Below, piece by piece: positions 1 to 6,689 of a stretch of 12,949 nt of DNA. Source of the DNA: Cytophagaceae bacterium (GTDB taxonomy: Bacteria; Bacteroidota; Bacteroidia; Cytophagales; Cytophagaceae); the NCBI GenBank assembly GCA_021151805.1, contig JAGKWN010000111.1, positions 1 to 12,949 of the forward strand, written 5' to 3'. The position numbers and the translations under genes are program-made. The notes under the pieces are model-generated. The model had not been told where the DNA came from, did not search any database, and saw only the letters and a list, made by a program, of their open reading frames with translations. The first letter of the stretch is position 1, and each line of letters starts with the position of its first letter.

Positions 1-2
1 TA

Positions 3-554
3 ATAATTGTTATGGTGTTAATATCGTTAATGACTCTAAACTTAATTCATACAAAAAAAACGATTTCATTAGATGAATTTTTATCTGGAATAATTAAATC
101 GGTTTATCCACATCGTTTGAAGTATGCTATATTTTTTCTATTCATTATTTTTATAATGGAGGCTTTACATTATAGAGGTATAATGAATATTGATTATGTA
201 ATTATATACATATTAGTTTTCTGTACTTTACAATTTTTGACTTATTTTTTTATGACAGTGGATGAAGAAGGGGAAATTGCTTTATCAAGTATTTCTTACG
301 CTTTTGTAGCCATGATAACAATTTTGTATTCAATTTATTTATTAGCTAGATACGATTATGAAAATCTTTTTAATATCAAACAATCGGTTACAATAAAATT
401 AAATGACACAAAAATAGAATGTAATGATAAAACGCATAATTCTTATTTAGGTAAGACTGATAACTATTTATTTGTTAAACTATATCAATCTAATTCAAGA
501 TTAGTAATACCTATTTCAGAAGTTAAGAGTTTGGAGTTTATAAGTAACGATTGA
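3..554 (+). CDS. Membrane protein of unknown function, 5'-partial at window edge
   Basis: The reading frame is open to the window edge. The first ATG is at 12, but the codons before it (Ile-Ile-Val) continue a hydrophobic run, so the true start is probably outside. Counting from the ATG at 12, there is a hydrophobic N-terminal stretch, then membrane helices at about residues 38-54, 60-82 and 91-112. A C-terminal soluble tail of ~65 residues follows, with the phrases YLGKTDNYLFVKLY and VIPISEVKSLEF. That tail resembles the cytoplasmic tail of small Bacteroidota membrane proteins of unknown role, but I cannot name a family. Base composition is very AT-rich, like the next gene and unlike the lipoprotein gene at 10135. 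Gene 616-1548 follows 61 bp later on the same strand, so the two could be co-transcribed. No function is assigned. Confidence 0.7.
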   Translation: MIVMVLISLMTLNLIHTKKTISLDEFLSGIIKSVYPHRLKYAIFFLFIIFIMEALHYRGIMNIDYVIIYILVFCTLQFLTYFFMTVDEEGEIALSSISYAFVAMITILYSIYLLARYDYENLFNIKQSVTIKLNDTKIECNDKTHNSYLGKTDNYLFVKLYQSNSRLVIPISEVKSLEFISND

Positions 555-615
555 TTTTGAATAGATTATAAGTACACCAGACAAAAAGAGAATTTTGATA
601 GAATAAAATGGTATA

Positions 616-1548
616 ATGGATAATAAAGTTAAAGATATCGAAAATAGACAAAATGATTATCAACAAATAATGAATGCAATTTTGCGAACAGAACTTGGTA
701 TAAGGTCTATTTCTATAATGTATGATGAACACTCCTCAGATAAAAAATCAAAAGAAAATATTTTTTTATTAAAAGAAAATATTCAATATAGACTTTTTTC
801 CGCATCGCATCAGTACTTAATTTTTTTAAGAGAATTGGCGTACTCTGAAAAATATTTAGAAGGATTGCATACAGAAAATCCAAACTTTTTAAATTCATTT
901 CTTTTAGGAAATCCACACTTTGATAAAGTAGAACTTGAGTTATCTTCAGTATTTGATAGTATAATTTTTCAATTGTCGTCTGTATTTGATTATCTAAGCC
1001 ATCTATTGTGTTATATATGTAAAAAGGACAAATCTAATACTTTGTATTGGACAAAACTAGCATCTTCTGTTAGAGATAAAAATAATGAATTATATAAATT
1101 GCCAATTGCTAAAACGATATATCAAATTGACAATGATTTTGTTGGAAGATTATATGATTATCGTTCAAGATTACTTCATAACAAAAGAGATAGACATCAA
1201 TTTACATCTTTAGTAACACTAAAAAGTTCTGACCTAGGGTATAATGTAAAAATTTTATCGTCTCATATTGCAATGAAGCATTTTAAAACAATTAGAATCT
1301 TAATTCCTTATGATAAGATTACTTTAACGTATTTATCCTCTTGGCTATTAAAAGAAAGTTTAAGTCACATTGAAAAAATTCTTGATGGATTAAGGGAAGA
1401 AATTTTAAGAACATCAACTTTTTATGATAATGTTCGAAAGCCCAAAGAAAATACTGGTTTTATGCTTTTAATGCATGATCCAATTACAAATACTGTTAAA
1501 CCGGTATCAGATACATTATGGGAAGAATATAAAAATCAAGTTGATTAA
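616..1548 (+). CDS. Hypothetical protein with a possible HEPN-like R-x4-H motif
   Basis: This 310-aa protein has no signal peptide or convincing membrane helix and is rich in predicted helix. Around residues 112-135 is an amphipathic helix pair (SVFDSIIFQLSSVFDYLSHL). Around residue 180 comes YDYRSRLLHNKRDRH, where R183 and H188 give the R-x4-H spacing typical of HEPN-domain RNases. HEPN proteins are helical bundles, often in toxin-antitoxin or phage-defence contexts. Only the motif and the helical character support this here, and no nucleotidyltransferase antitoxin partner lies nearby, so the assignment is tentative. The start is the ATG at 616, since no better upstream ATG is visible. The gene is strikingly AT-rich, which with the preceding gene suggests an acquired island. 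A family-1 repeat begins 36 bp after the stop. Confidence 0.75.
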   Translation: MDNKVKDIENRQNDYQQIMNAILRTELGIRSISIMYDEHSSDKKSKENIFLLKENIQYRLFSASHQYLIFLRELAYSEKYLEGLHTENPNFLNSFLLGNPHFDKVELELSSVFDSIIFQLSSVFDYLSHLLCYICKKDKSNTLYWTKLASSVRDKNNELYKLPIAKTIYQIDNDFVGRLYDYRSRLLHNKRDRHQFTSLVTLKSSDLGYNVKILSSHIAMKHFKTIRILIPYDKITLTYLSSWLLKESLSHIEKILDGLREEILRTSTFYDNVRKPKENTGFMLLMHDPITNTVKPVSDTLWEEYKNQVD

Positions 1549-1584
1549 AAAATAAATCAGAGCGCTTAGGAGTTCCCACCGTCT

Positions 1585-1717
1585 CTCACCGTGGTCTGTG
1601 GCACACAGAACACCAAAGGTAAATTGAGTTAAGAAAGAATAATAAAATCTAGTAATGGAAGTGGTTAATTTGATAAAAGAGTGGGTGGTCTGTGTACCGT
1701 TGCGGAGCCACAGACCC
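1585..1717 (+). mobile_element. Family-1 RAYT-derived element, extreme deletion form
   Basis: The left end (CTCACCGTGGTCTGTGGCAC at 1585, continuing through ACACCAAAGG and GAGTTAAGAAAGAATAA) matches the left end of the intact transposase element at 11822. Only ~30 bp of diverged interior follows. The right end (TTAATTTGATAAA, then GTGGGTGGTCTGTG) matches the right end at 12465-12515. The right-end hairpin is altered: arms GGTCTGTG (1687-1694) and CACAGACC (1709-1716) enclose a 14-nt GC-rich insert instead of the usual 3-nt loop. The outer CACGGTGAG of normal right ends is replaced by CATGCAGAA. It fills almost the whole gap between genes 616-1548 and 1774-2343. Confidence 0.8.
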
Positions 1718-1773
1718 ATGCAGAACAGATAAGGAATTGATTTATTAATATTACAATTAAACAACTATTCAAC

Positions 1774-2343
1774 TTGAGTTTATTTCGATCCATCAAAAAC
1801 GCATTGTTTCCAGTGCAGAAGAAAAGTGTAGATGATACTTTTATCTTTCCTTATTCGGAGGATAAAGAAATGAAACGGCAGGAAATATGGAGCAATCTTG
1901 AAAAGGGACTGCTGTTTGAAGATATGAATCTTCTTATCCCATGGTCGACTCCATTTTCAGATCTTGACAAGTTTGCTGAACATCGGGAAGACAGAGGCGA
2001 CAGGACAAATTGGTCTTTTGGAAAGCATTGTATCCTCGATGGTTATGAATGTTCCATTGGTGTTATGAAATGGTCGTGGATCCATGATACCAATCCATTC
2101 TCTCAAATAGATGCGTGGCTGGGATTCGATGATGCAGGCTGTGAAAGATTCCTGTTCTTAAAAGAAAGGTTAACGGAATTGCTTGGCGAGCCGGACACAT
2201 TGCAGCTGAAAAAATTTGACGACCTTGACCTAGGAACTGTTGAATGGAGAAATAAAAATGTGCAGGTCTTATTGATCGGGATTGAACAGTTCGCCTGTAA
2301 ATACTGGTTGAAAATCGGATTAAAGGATCATAAAAATTTCTGA
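1774..2343 (+). CDS. Hypothetical cytosolic protein (189 aa, TTG start)
   Basis: I do not recognise this family. The protein is soluble and acidic, with many Trp residues: SWFGKH-like and KWSWIHDTNPFSQIDAWLGF phrases occupy residues ~80-120, and a FLKERLTELLGEPD segment follows at ~127-140. The latter resembles the 'length-of-gene, LGEPD' pieces seen in small immunity or adaptor proteins, but this is only a resemblance. The start chosen is the TTG at 1774, giving MSLFRSIKNALFPVQKK, a plausible N-terminus. The first ATG, at 1870, would remove 32 residues including this well-formed segment. Composition is closer to host-like than the two genes upstream. It stands alone between two repeat elements. 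Confidence 0.75.
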   Translation: MSLFRSIKNALFPVQKKSVDDTFIFPYSEDKEMKRQEIWSNLEKGLLFEDMNLLIPWSTPFSDLDKFAEHREDRGDRTNWSFGKHCILDGYECSIGVMKWSWIHDTNPFSQIDAWLGFDDAGCERFLFLKERLTELLGEPDTLQLKKFDDLDLGTVEWRNKNVQVLLIGIEQFACKYWLKIGLKDHKNF

Positions 2344-2401
2344 ATCTTTTGCTGAGTTTCCGCCTAGGTTGGTAATTGTTCTCTTGCCTAACCTCCAAAC
2401 T

Positions 2402-2560
2402 CGCCGTGGTTGTGTCTTTTCGACCTCCGCCACGGCGGACACCAAGTGCTGTGTGATGTTGGGCGTGTATAAATAAGTAAAAATTAGTAAATGAAATATT
2501 AATTTGGCTTGGGTAAAGCAGTGAGTGGTTGGTCGAAAAGACACAACCACGACGAGAGTC
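2402..2560 (+). repeat. Family-1-like element with a substituted hairpin arm and 20-bp inverted repeat
   Basis: GTGGTTGTGTCTTTTCGACC at 2406-2425 is an exact inverted repeat of 2531-2550. The layout mirrors family-1 elements: CCGTGGT at the left end, ACACCAAG further in, then GGTAAAGCAGTGAGTGG before the right arm and ACCAC...GAGAG after it. The GGTCTGTG hairpin arm is replaced by a different sequence. The left end also holds two local palindromes, CGCCGTGG/CCACGGCG (2402-2409 with 2430-2437) and TCCGCC-AC-GGCGGA (2426-2439). A weaker hairpin (AGGTTGG/CTAACCT, 2366-2394) precedes it. No coding remnant is recognisable inside. Confidence 0.75.
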
Positions 2561-2608
2561 GACTAACTCACTAACCAAGCAAAACAACAACACAATACCC
2601 AAACCCCA

Positions 2609-3256
2609 ATGGTAATCTTCACAATCGTATTTACACTTCTCTATACCTACCTGATTTTCCGTTGGGACAAATACGTAAGCTGGCAGCTGGGCAGCACTAT
2701 TTCCAGGACAATAAAATACGTGCACTACATCACATTTTTTATTTCCCTCACCATTGCTTTTACTTATCTGCAATTTGATCTTGGTCTGCGCGGGATCTGG
2801 ACGACACGGATCTTTGTAATCACAGCCTTGCTGACGGGCACGTTCTTCTACTTTGTTGCAAATAAGGACATCTTAAATAAAATAGAAAAAATATACTTCT
2901 GGATTTTTCGTTTCCTGCCCAGCGTTACGGGTGCGGTTTTACTGATTCCATTCTTAGGTGTTGTGCTTGTGTTTTCATTACTCGGCAGACTGTTTGATCC
3001 TGCCGATGAGATTTATTACGAAGACGCGCACATCCGGATGAACAGATCTTTTAAAGGTGTTTTAGCGCCGCCCGGTGTTGATTTCTATACCAAACACTTT
3101 ATATTTGAAAAACTTGTGGACAGTCGTGAATTTAATACAGACGCCATTGATTCCGTCACTGTGCGTTACGATCAGGACTCGACCAGAATCTTTGTGTATG
3201 GGTCTCCTGAAACAGACGGTATGCCCAAAGTAATAAGCATAGAAAAGCACAGATAA
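2609..3256 (+). CDS. Four-helix membrane protein with soluble C-terminal tail, unknown function
   Basis: This 215-aa protein has hydrophobic helices at about residues 1-18, 38-55, 64-83 and 98-125. They are followed by a ~90-residue soluble domain beginning FDPADEIYYEDAHIRMNRSF and ending in a beta-rich stretch (FNTDAIDSVTVRYDQDSTRIFVYG). The last helix contains a long Leu/Val/Phe run (GAVLLIPFLGVVLVFSLLG). I do not recognise the family. The overall plan, helices then a compact tail at the membrane surface, resembles the truncated protein at the start of the window, but no sequence similarity is evident. The ATG at 2609 follows a C/A-rich leader with no Shine-Dalgarno, usual for Bacteroidota. 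Tandem family-1 right ends begin 25 bp after its stop. Confidence 0.75.
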   Translation: MVIFTIVFTLLYTYLIFRWDKYVSWQLGSTISRTIKYVHYITFFISLTIAFTYLQFDLGLRGIWTTRIFVITALLTGTFFYFVANKDILNKIEKIYFWIFRFLPSVTGAVLLIPFLGVVLVFSLLGRLFDPADEIYYEDAHIRMNRSFKGVLAPPGVDFYTKHFIFEKLVDSREFNTDAIDSVTVRYDQDSTRIFVYGSPETDGMPKVISIEKHR

Positions 3257-3281
3257 TATGTGAGCCGGTTAAGGGAAGCTA

Positions 3282-3442
3282 TTAATTTGATAAAGCAATG
3301 GGTGTTCTGTGTGCCACAGACCACTGTAGGGAGTTAACTTGATAAAGCAGCGGGTGTTCTGTGTGCCCCAGACCACGGTGAGGATGGAAGCAATTAACTT
3401 GATAAAGTAATGGGTGTCTGTGTGCCACAGACTACTGTAGGG
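3282..3442 (+). repeat. Tandem array of three family-1 right ends
   Basis: Three successive copies of the family-1 right end start at 3282, 3334 and 3394. Each has TTAAYTTGATAAAGYA, then a GGTGTTCTGTGTGCC-type hairpin, then ACAGACCACxGTxGG. Spacing is 52 and 60 bp. The copies differ by point changes: CCCCAG breaks the second stem, and one nucleotide is missing in the third hairpin. No left end or transposase remnant lies between them, so these are right-end-only units. They sit between two + strand genes. Confidence 0.85.
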
Positions 3443-3529
3443 AAAGCAGAGATAATATCCGCTGTGAGCGTAAAATGTAAATTAGAATAAATGAAGGTTA
3501 CCACTATTGCAATATTTATAATAAAATCT

Positions 3530-4318
3530 ATGAAACTATTCTATACGTTCCTTGTTGCAGCTGTTTTACTTGCAGGCTGCGTATCCTCATCTGAACATAA
3601 CGTTGATACTGCTGCTGTAGACTCTTTGTACCAGCGCTCAACACAGGCCAACCTATTGCATGGATGGTGGATCTCTGACGATTTTCTTACCCAGGTAGAA
3701 AAGAAACGGTCTGTGTATGCAAGCCGTACGTATTCTTCGAAAATGCTGGCATTTACCTTAAGCAAAGAACTTTTATTAAGCAATGCGCCCCAGCTGCACG
3801 GCTTTACTGAACATGAAGACGGATACAGCAGCCCGTTACTGTTTGATACCATACAGCATAAATTTGTAAATGATCTGAGCCGGCTGGGTTTGTATCCTTC
3901 TTTTCCTGATTCGTTTGAACTGAATATCAAAGATTGGTCGCATGTGGAAATGTTTTTTCCAGGAACAAAACAAAGCGATGCATACAGAAAAGTAAACAAT
4001 GTGAATGATGCATTGAGGGGCATTTTGTTTGCAGGTAATTACAGCCTGGATGCTCATGATGTAAGGTTCGATAAGACAGGCGCTGTGACAGGTTTCGCCG
4101 ATTATCAGTTTTATGAACCTATCTATGATTTTGGTGATGGGATTGACTACGATGCCATTGTTTTATACAAAGACAAGCACGCCGGAAATCTGATGGATGG
4201 AGAAATATATACCTTTACCTTCAATGCCGATACCCTTTGTTTATCTCATGTGGAAACGGACTGGGATAAAATGGAACACAAAGTCAGTACAGAGAAGATT
4301 AAGCTGATAAAACAGTGA
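3530..4318 (+). CDS. Putative lipoprotein of unknown function
   Basis: I chose the ATG at 3530 because it gives a textbook lipoprotein signal, MKLFYTFLVAAVLLAGC, with lipobox LAGC and Cys17 as the lipidation site. An in-frame ATG at 3491 would add 13 hydrophobic residues before the signal and looks less natural. The mature part (~245 aa) has no membrane helix. It begins SSSEHNVDTAAVDSLYQ and contains a HGWWISDDFL motif soon after, typical of secreted Bacteroidota proteins that describe a state and score it (inference). The C-terminal half is beta-rich, with YNFGDGIDYDAIVLY-like and GEIYTFTFNADTLCLSHVE phrases reminiscent of lipocalin-like or META-like strands, but I cannot assign a family. 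It probably sits in the periplasm or outer membrane. Repeat DNA flanks it on both sides. Confidence 0.8.
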   Translation: MKLFYTFLVAAVLLAGCVSSSEHNVDTAAVDSLYQRSTQANLLHGWWISDDFLTQVEKKRSVYASRTYSSKMLAFTLSKELLLSNAPQLHGFTEHEDGYSSPLLFDTIQHKFVNDLSRLGLYPSFPDSFELNIKDWSHVEMFFPGTKQSDAYRKVNNVNDALRGILFAGNYSLDAHDVRFDKTGAVTGFADYQFYEPIYDFGDGIDYDAIVLYKDKHAGNLMDGEIYTFTFNADTLCLSHVETDWDKMEHKVSTEKIKLIKQ

Positions 4319-4389
4319 TGTTATGTCTCATTCCGGATTCGCAAATTCAAAGCTTTTTCACTTTATGTTGGGTTCATCACTCTCCCCAA

Positions 4390-4450
4390 ACCACAACAGC
4401 GGTTTGAGTGGCGGTTAGGTTGGAGTGGTGAACGCCGACAGGAGTTAAAA
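4390..4450 (+). repeat. Diverged family-2 unit
   Basis: This copy (CACAACAGCGG, GTGGCGGTTAGGTTGGAG, GTGAACGCCGACAGGAGTTA) matches the family-2 units at 4501-4572, 4641-4712 and 12849-12920, with changes. Only the 3' arm of the first hairpin is left. The second hairpin is closest to the copy after the transposase remnant at the window's right end (same GGCGGTTAGGTT and GAACGCC pieces). It abuts a family-1 right end at 4451. Confidence 0.7.
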
Positions 4451-4487
4451 GCAGTGGGTGGTCTGTGTGCCACAGACCACGGTGAGA
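4451..4487 (+). repeat. Solo family-1 right-end hairpin
   Basis: GCAGTGGG is followed by the perfect hairpin GGTCTGTG-TGC-CACAGACC at 4460-4478, then ACGGTGAGAG. It is the same as the right ends of the intact element at 12515 and the derivative at 9989, with no left end in the neighbourhood. It links the diverged family-2 unit to the first exact family-2 copy. Confidence 0.85.
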
Positions 4488-4572
4488 GATAATGCAGTGG
4501 GCTGTCGGCCGTTGGCACGACAGCGGGTTGAGTGTCGGTTAGGTTAGAGTGCTGAACACCGACATGAGTTAA
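4475..4572 (+). repeat. 98-bp exact direct repeat, copy 1 (family-2 unit)
   Basis: This stretch is identical over 98 bp to 4615-4712. It carries the full family-2 unit: GCAGTGGG, hairpin GCTGTCG (4501-4507) / CGACAGC (4518-4524), then a second hairpin TGTCGGT (4533-4539) / ACCGACA (4558-4564), ending TGAGTTAA. The ending TGAGTTAA matches the segment just inside the family-1 left end, so the second hairpin is probably a left end and the first a right end, joined without a body (inference). Confidence 0.9.
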
Positions 4573-4614
4573 AAAAGCAGTGGATGGTCTGTGTGCCACA
4601 GATCACGGTGAGAG
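4573..4614 (+). repeat. Family-1 right-end hairpin between the two direct repeats
   Basis: AAAAGCAGTGGATGGTCTGT is followed by GTGCCACAGATCACGGTGAG, a family-1 right end with one stem mismatch (GATC for GACC) at 4602-4604. The AGAG that closes it is immediately followed by GACCACGGTGAGAG, the start of the second 98-bp copy, so the duplication junction lies inside a right-end motif. Confidence 0.8.
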
Positions 4615-4712
4615 GACCACGGTGAGAGATAATGCAGTGGGCTGTCGGCCGTTGGCACGACAGCGGGTTGAGTGTCGGTTAGGTTAGAGTGCTGAACACC
4701 GACATGAGTTAA
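4615..4712 (+). repeat. 98-bp exact direct repeat, copy 2 (family-2 unit)
   Basis: Identical to 4475-4572, with a period of 140 bp. Copy 2 continues GAAAAG after TGAGTTAA, close to the AAGAAAGAATAA that follows the same motif inside family-1 left ends. The remaining ~105 bp up to the GNAT gene (4713-4817) show no repeat or gene that I can support; the promoter of the GNAT gene presumably lies there. Confidence 0.9.
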
Positions 4713-4817
4713 GAAAAGTACAGAGATAAGATATGCAGAAGCAGTTGGCTGATCAGGATATTTTTTATATTCGTACTGGTAAAACCGTTACCGACTTTCA
4801 TCAACAAACCCATAATA

Positions 4818-5750
4818 ATGAATATTACTGAAGCGGTGATTGTACCGTATGAAGAAACATACCGGGATGCGGTTGTGACCCTCTGGGAGCGGTCTGCGCG
4901 GGCAACCCATCATTTTGTTGCGCTCGATGACCTGGTATATTATAAGGAGGCCGTGCGTAAGATCGACTTCTTTTCCTTCGCGGTATACTGCCAGTTCCAC
5001 AACAACCGTATGACCGGTATATTAGGCGTTGCCGGTACCGATCTGGCCATGCTTTTTGTTGACCCGGATTTCATCGGCCAGGGCTATGGCAGACAACTGA
5101 TGCTGTTCGCCCTGCATGATTTGAAAGCAACAACAGTGGAAGTAAATGAGCAGAATATCCAGGCAGTCAATTTCTACCGCAAGTTTGGATTTGTTGTCTA
5201 CGATCGCGCGGAAAAAGATTCAGAAGGGAAGGATTATCCCTTGCTGAAAATGAAACTGCAGGAACAAGCAGTGGTGACACCGGAGGCTTTAACCATCCGG
5301 TTGCTGCAGGACACGGATGCGATCCCCTATGAGCTGCTGCTGGACGCGGACCCATCGAAAACACTGGTGGATCGTTATATGTCGAAAGGCGAAACATACC
5401 TTGCGCGGCAGGGGCATGAAACGCTGGCGGTATGTGTGGTGCTGCCGCTGAATCAGGAGACCATCGAGATCAAGAACCTGGCGGTTGCAGAGAAGGTGCA
5501 GGGCAAGGGCATTGGTAAAGCGATGATTGCACATGTGTTTGATGCAGCAAAGCAAAAAGGATATAAGACCATTTTGATTGCTACGTCCACACCCAATATC
5601 GGTCCGCTGTATCTGTACCAGAAAATGGGCTTTGAATACGACTACCTTGTGAAACATTATTTTGATAACCACAAGGATCACTATAACGGCGAGCTTTTTG
5701 ACAATGGCATCCGGTGCAACCACCTGATCGTGCTTTCAAAAAATCTGTAA
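4818..5750 (+). CDS. Fusion of two GNAT N-acetyltransferase domains
   Basis: GNAT enzymes move an acetyl group from acetyl-CoA to an amine. This 310-aa protein carries two such domains in tandem. The N-terminal domain (about 1-148) resembles E. coli YjaB: SARATHHFVALDDL near the start, then the acetyl-CoA pyrophosphate loop DPDFIGQGYGRQL (82-94), VNEQNIQAVNFYRKFGF (109-125) and a DSEGKDYPLL end. The C-terminal domain (about 155-310) has a second loop EKVQGKGIGKAMI (225-237) and TPNIGPLYLYQKMGFEYDY (258-276). Both CoA loops (GQGYGR, GKGIGK) look intact, so both could be active. Substrates are unknown. The second domain resembles separate Firmicutes/Bacteroidota GNATs of ~155 aa, so the gene is probably a domain fusion. 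GC content is higher than in the genes at the left of the window. Confidence 0.92.
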   Translation: MNITEAVIVPYEETYRDAVVTLWERSARATHHFVALDDLVYYKEAVRKIDFFSFAVYCQFHNNRMTGILGVAGTDLAMLFVDPDFIGQGYGRQLMLFALHDLKATTVEVNEQNIQAVNFYRKFGFVVYDRAEKDSEGKDYPLLKMKLQEQAVVTPEALTIRLLQDTDAIPYELLLDADPSKTLVDRYMSKGETYLARQGHETLAVCVVLPLNQETIEIKNLAVAEKVQGKGIGKAMIAHVFDAAKQKGYKTILIATSTPNIGPLYLYQKMGFEYDYLVKHYFDNHKDHYNGELFDNGIRCNHLIVLSKNL

Positions 5751-5852
5751 GCTCAAAGCCTTTGTGGTATATACTTTCTTACTCTTAACAGGACCGGGCA
5801 GTTGGAACATCTGAAAACATACATACAAGCCCTGGCGCCGATGTCTGCAGCT

Positions 5853-6065
5853 CTCACCGTGGTCTGTGGCACACAGACCACCAAAGGTAAATGAGTTAAG
5901 AAAGAAAATAGAATCTAACAAAAGCCTGAAGAGTAAAAAGGGTCGTCTGCAAGATATTATGAAGCAGATAATCATGTTTTTGGTAACTTGTCACATTGTG
6001 CTGATTGATTTTAAATAGAAGGGATTAACCTTTTAAAGCAGTGAGTGTTCTGTGTGCCACAGACC
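5853..6065 (+). mobile_element. Family-1 RAYT-derived non-autonomous element (older copy)
   Basis: The left end CTCACCGTGGTCTGTGGCAC runs into GAGTTAAGAAAG, then jumps to a decayed copy of the transposase 3' end (GAATCTAACAAAAGCCTGAAGAG..., TTGTCACATTGTGCTGATTG, ATTTTAAAT). A right end (TTTTAAAGCAGTGAGTGTTC and hairpin) follows. The interior is aligned to 12350-12460 of the intact element. It is more diverged than the three copies at 8377-9498 and lacks their shared TGG-to-TGA stop, so it left the parent separately or earlier. Its right hairpin is shared with the next unit. Confidence 0.85.
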
Positions 6066-6100
6066 ACCAAAGGTAAATTGAGTTAAGAAAGAATAAATGG
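6047..6100 (+). repeat. Right-end hairpin fused to a left-end remnant
   Basis: The right-end hairpin GTTCTGTG-TGC-CACAGACC (6047-6065) is followed not by ACGGTGAG but by ACCAAAGGTAAATTGAGTTA and AGAAAGAATAAATGGAAT, the sequence that normally lies inside a left end. One hairpin therefore serves as the right end of the element on its left and as the left end of a truncated unit on its right. The DMP19-like gene starts 25 bp later. Confidence 0.85.
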
Positions 6101-6124
6101 AATTCAACTCTAATAAAAAACAAC

Positions 6125-6541
6125 ATGACAAGAGAAGACGCACAACCTGCCTGGGAAAAAATAGTGGAGACAGGTTTTTCAGATTACAATAAATTAACGA
6201 GGGAACAGCGTGTATGGTTTAATGTTGAGCAGCTAATCACGCATGGACTCTGGGATCACTATGTAAACTATGGTGCAGATAACAATACTGATACGATCGA
6301 AGACCTGGAGTATCTGAAATTCAAATCTATTGCTGACCAGTTACGGACGTTTAACAAAAAATATTTTCCCAAAGGTGTACCAGCAGGCCCGCATGCCCGG
6401 GAGAAGGTATTTGAAAAATTTTCTGAAGAGCAATTAGAGGAGGATATTGAAGAGATGGATGATAAGTTTTGGGAGATGAGTGAAGACCTGGAAGAAGCAT
6501 TGCTCCAGCACATCCGTATGACGGGAATAGGAAAGTCATGA
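6125..6541 (+). CDS. DMP19/DUF4375-like protein
   Basis: This 138-aa acidic, soluble protein fits the DMP19 (DUF4375) pattern. It has FSDYNKLTREQRVWFNVEQL (18-37), then a THGLWDHYVNYGAD segment (39-52) where family members usually read NGGFxQFF. A helical stretch with regularly placed alanines and leucines follows, then an acidic C-terminus (EEQLEEDIEEMDDKFWEMSEDLEEALLQHI, 101-130) matching the family's final 'LD..F....EDL..LL..YI'. Founding members in Neisseria act as DNA mimics; most others have no known role, so no function is claimed here. Length is near the usual 130-150 aa. The ATG at 6125 lies just after the family-1 left-end remnant, so its promoter region is partly repeat DNA. Confidence 0.6.
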   Translation: MTREDAQPAWEKIVETGFSDYNKLTREQRVWFNVEQLITHGLWDHYVNYGADNNTDTIEDLEYLKFKSIADQLRTFNKKYFPKGVPAGPHAREKVFEKFSEEQLEEDIEEMDDKFWEMSEDLEEALLQHIRMTGIGKS

Positions 6542-6689
6542 AAAGATACTGTGGTGGGGAGGCGATTTGCCGCGGCGAAGGCCATCCATGGCGGGGGACA
6601 CTGTTCAAAGCAATAAAGCTTTCCATCATACCTCTCAGAAACATTTTGTATCTTCAATCCTTAAAAAAAATAAATAAGCAATCATTCAA

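Noticed and set aside
2063..2773. A long open frame on the minus strand (236 codons)
   Set aside because: It runs through two good + strand genes and the inverted-repeat element, and its product has low-complexity, non-domain character. It is a shadow frame.
4380..4720. Regularly spaced repeats that could suggest a CRISPR array
   Set aside because: Units are only two to three, with a 98-bp repeat and internal hairpins of two families, not 24-40 bp repeats with unique spacers. No cas gene is present.
5853..6065. The element as a small protein-coding gene
   Set aside because: The remnant coding piece has in-frame stops (GAG TAA) and no start; it is a decayed transposase end.
6542..6689. GC-rich piece (GCCGCGGCGAAGGCC) as another expanded hairpin
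   Set aside because: It resembles the cores at 8611 and 7362 but has no CTGTG/CACAG arms in the right places and no clear pairing partner.
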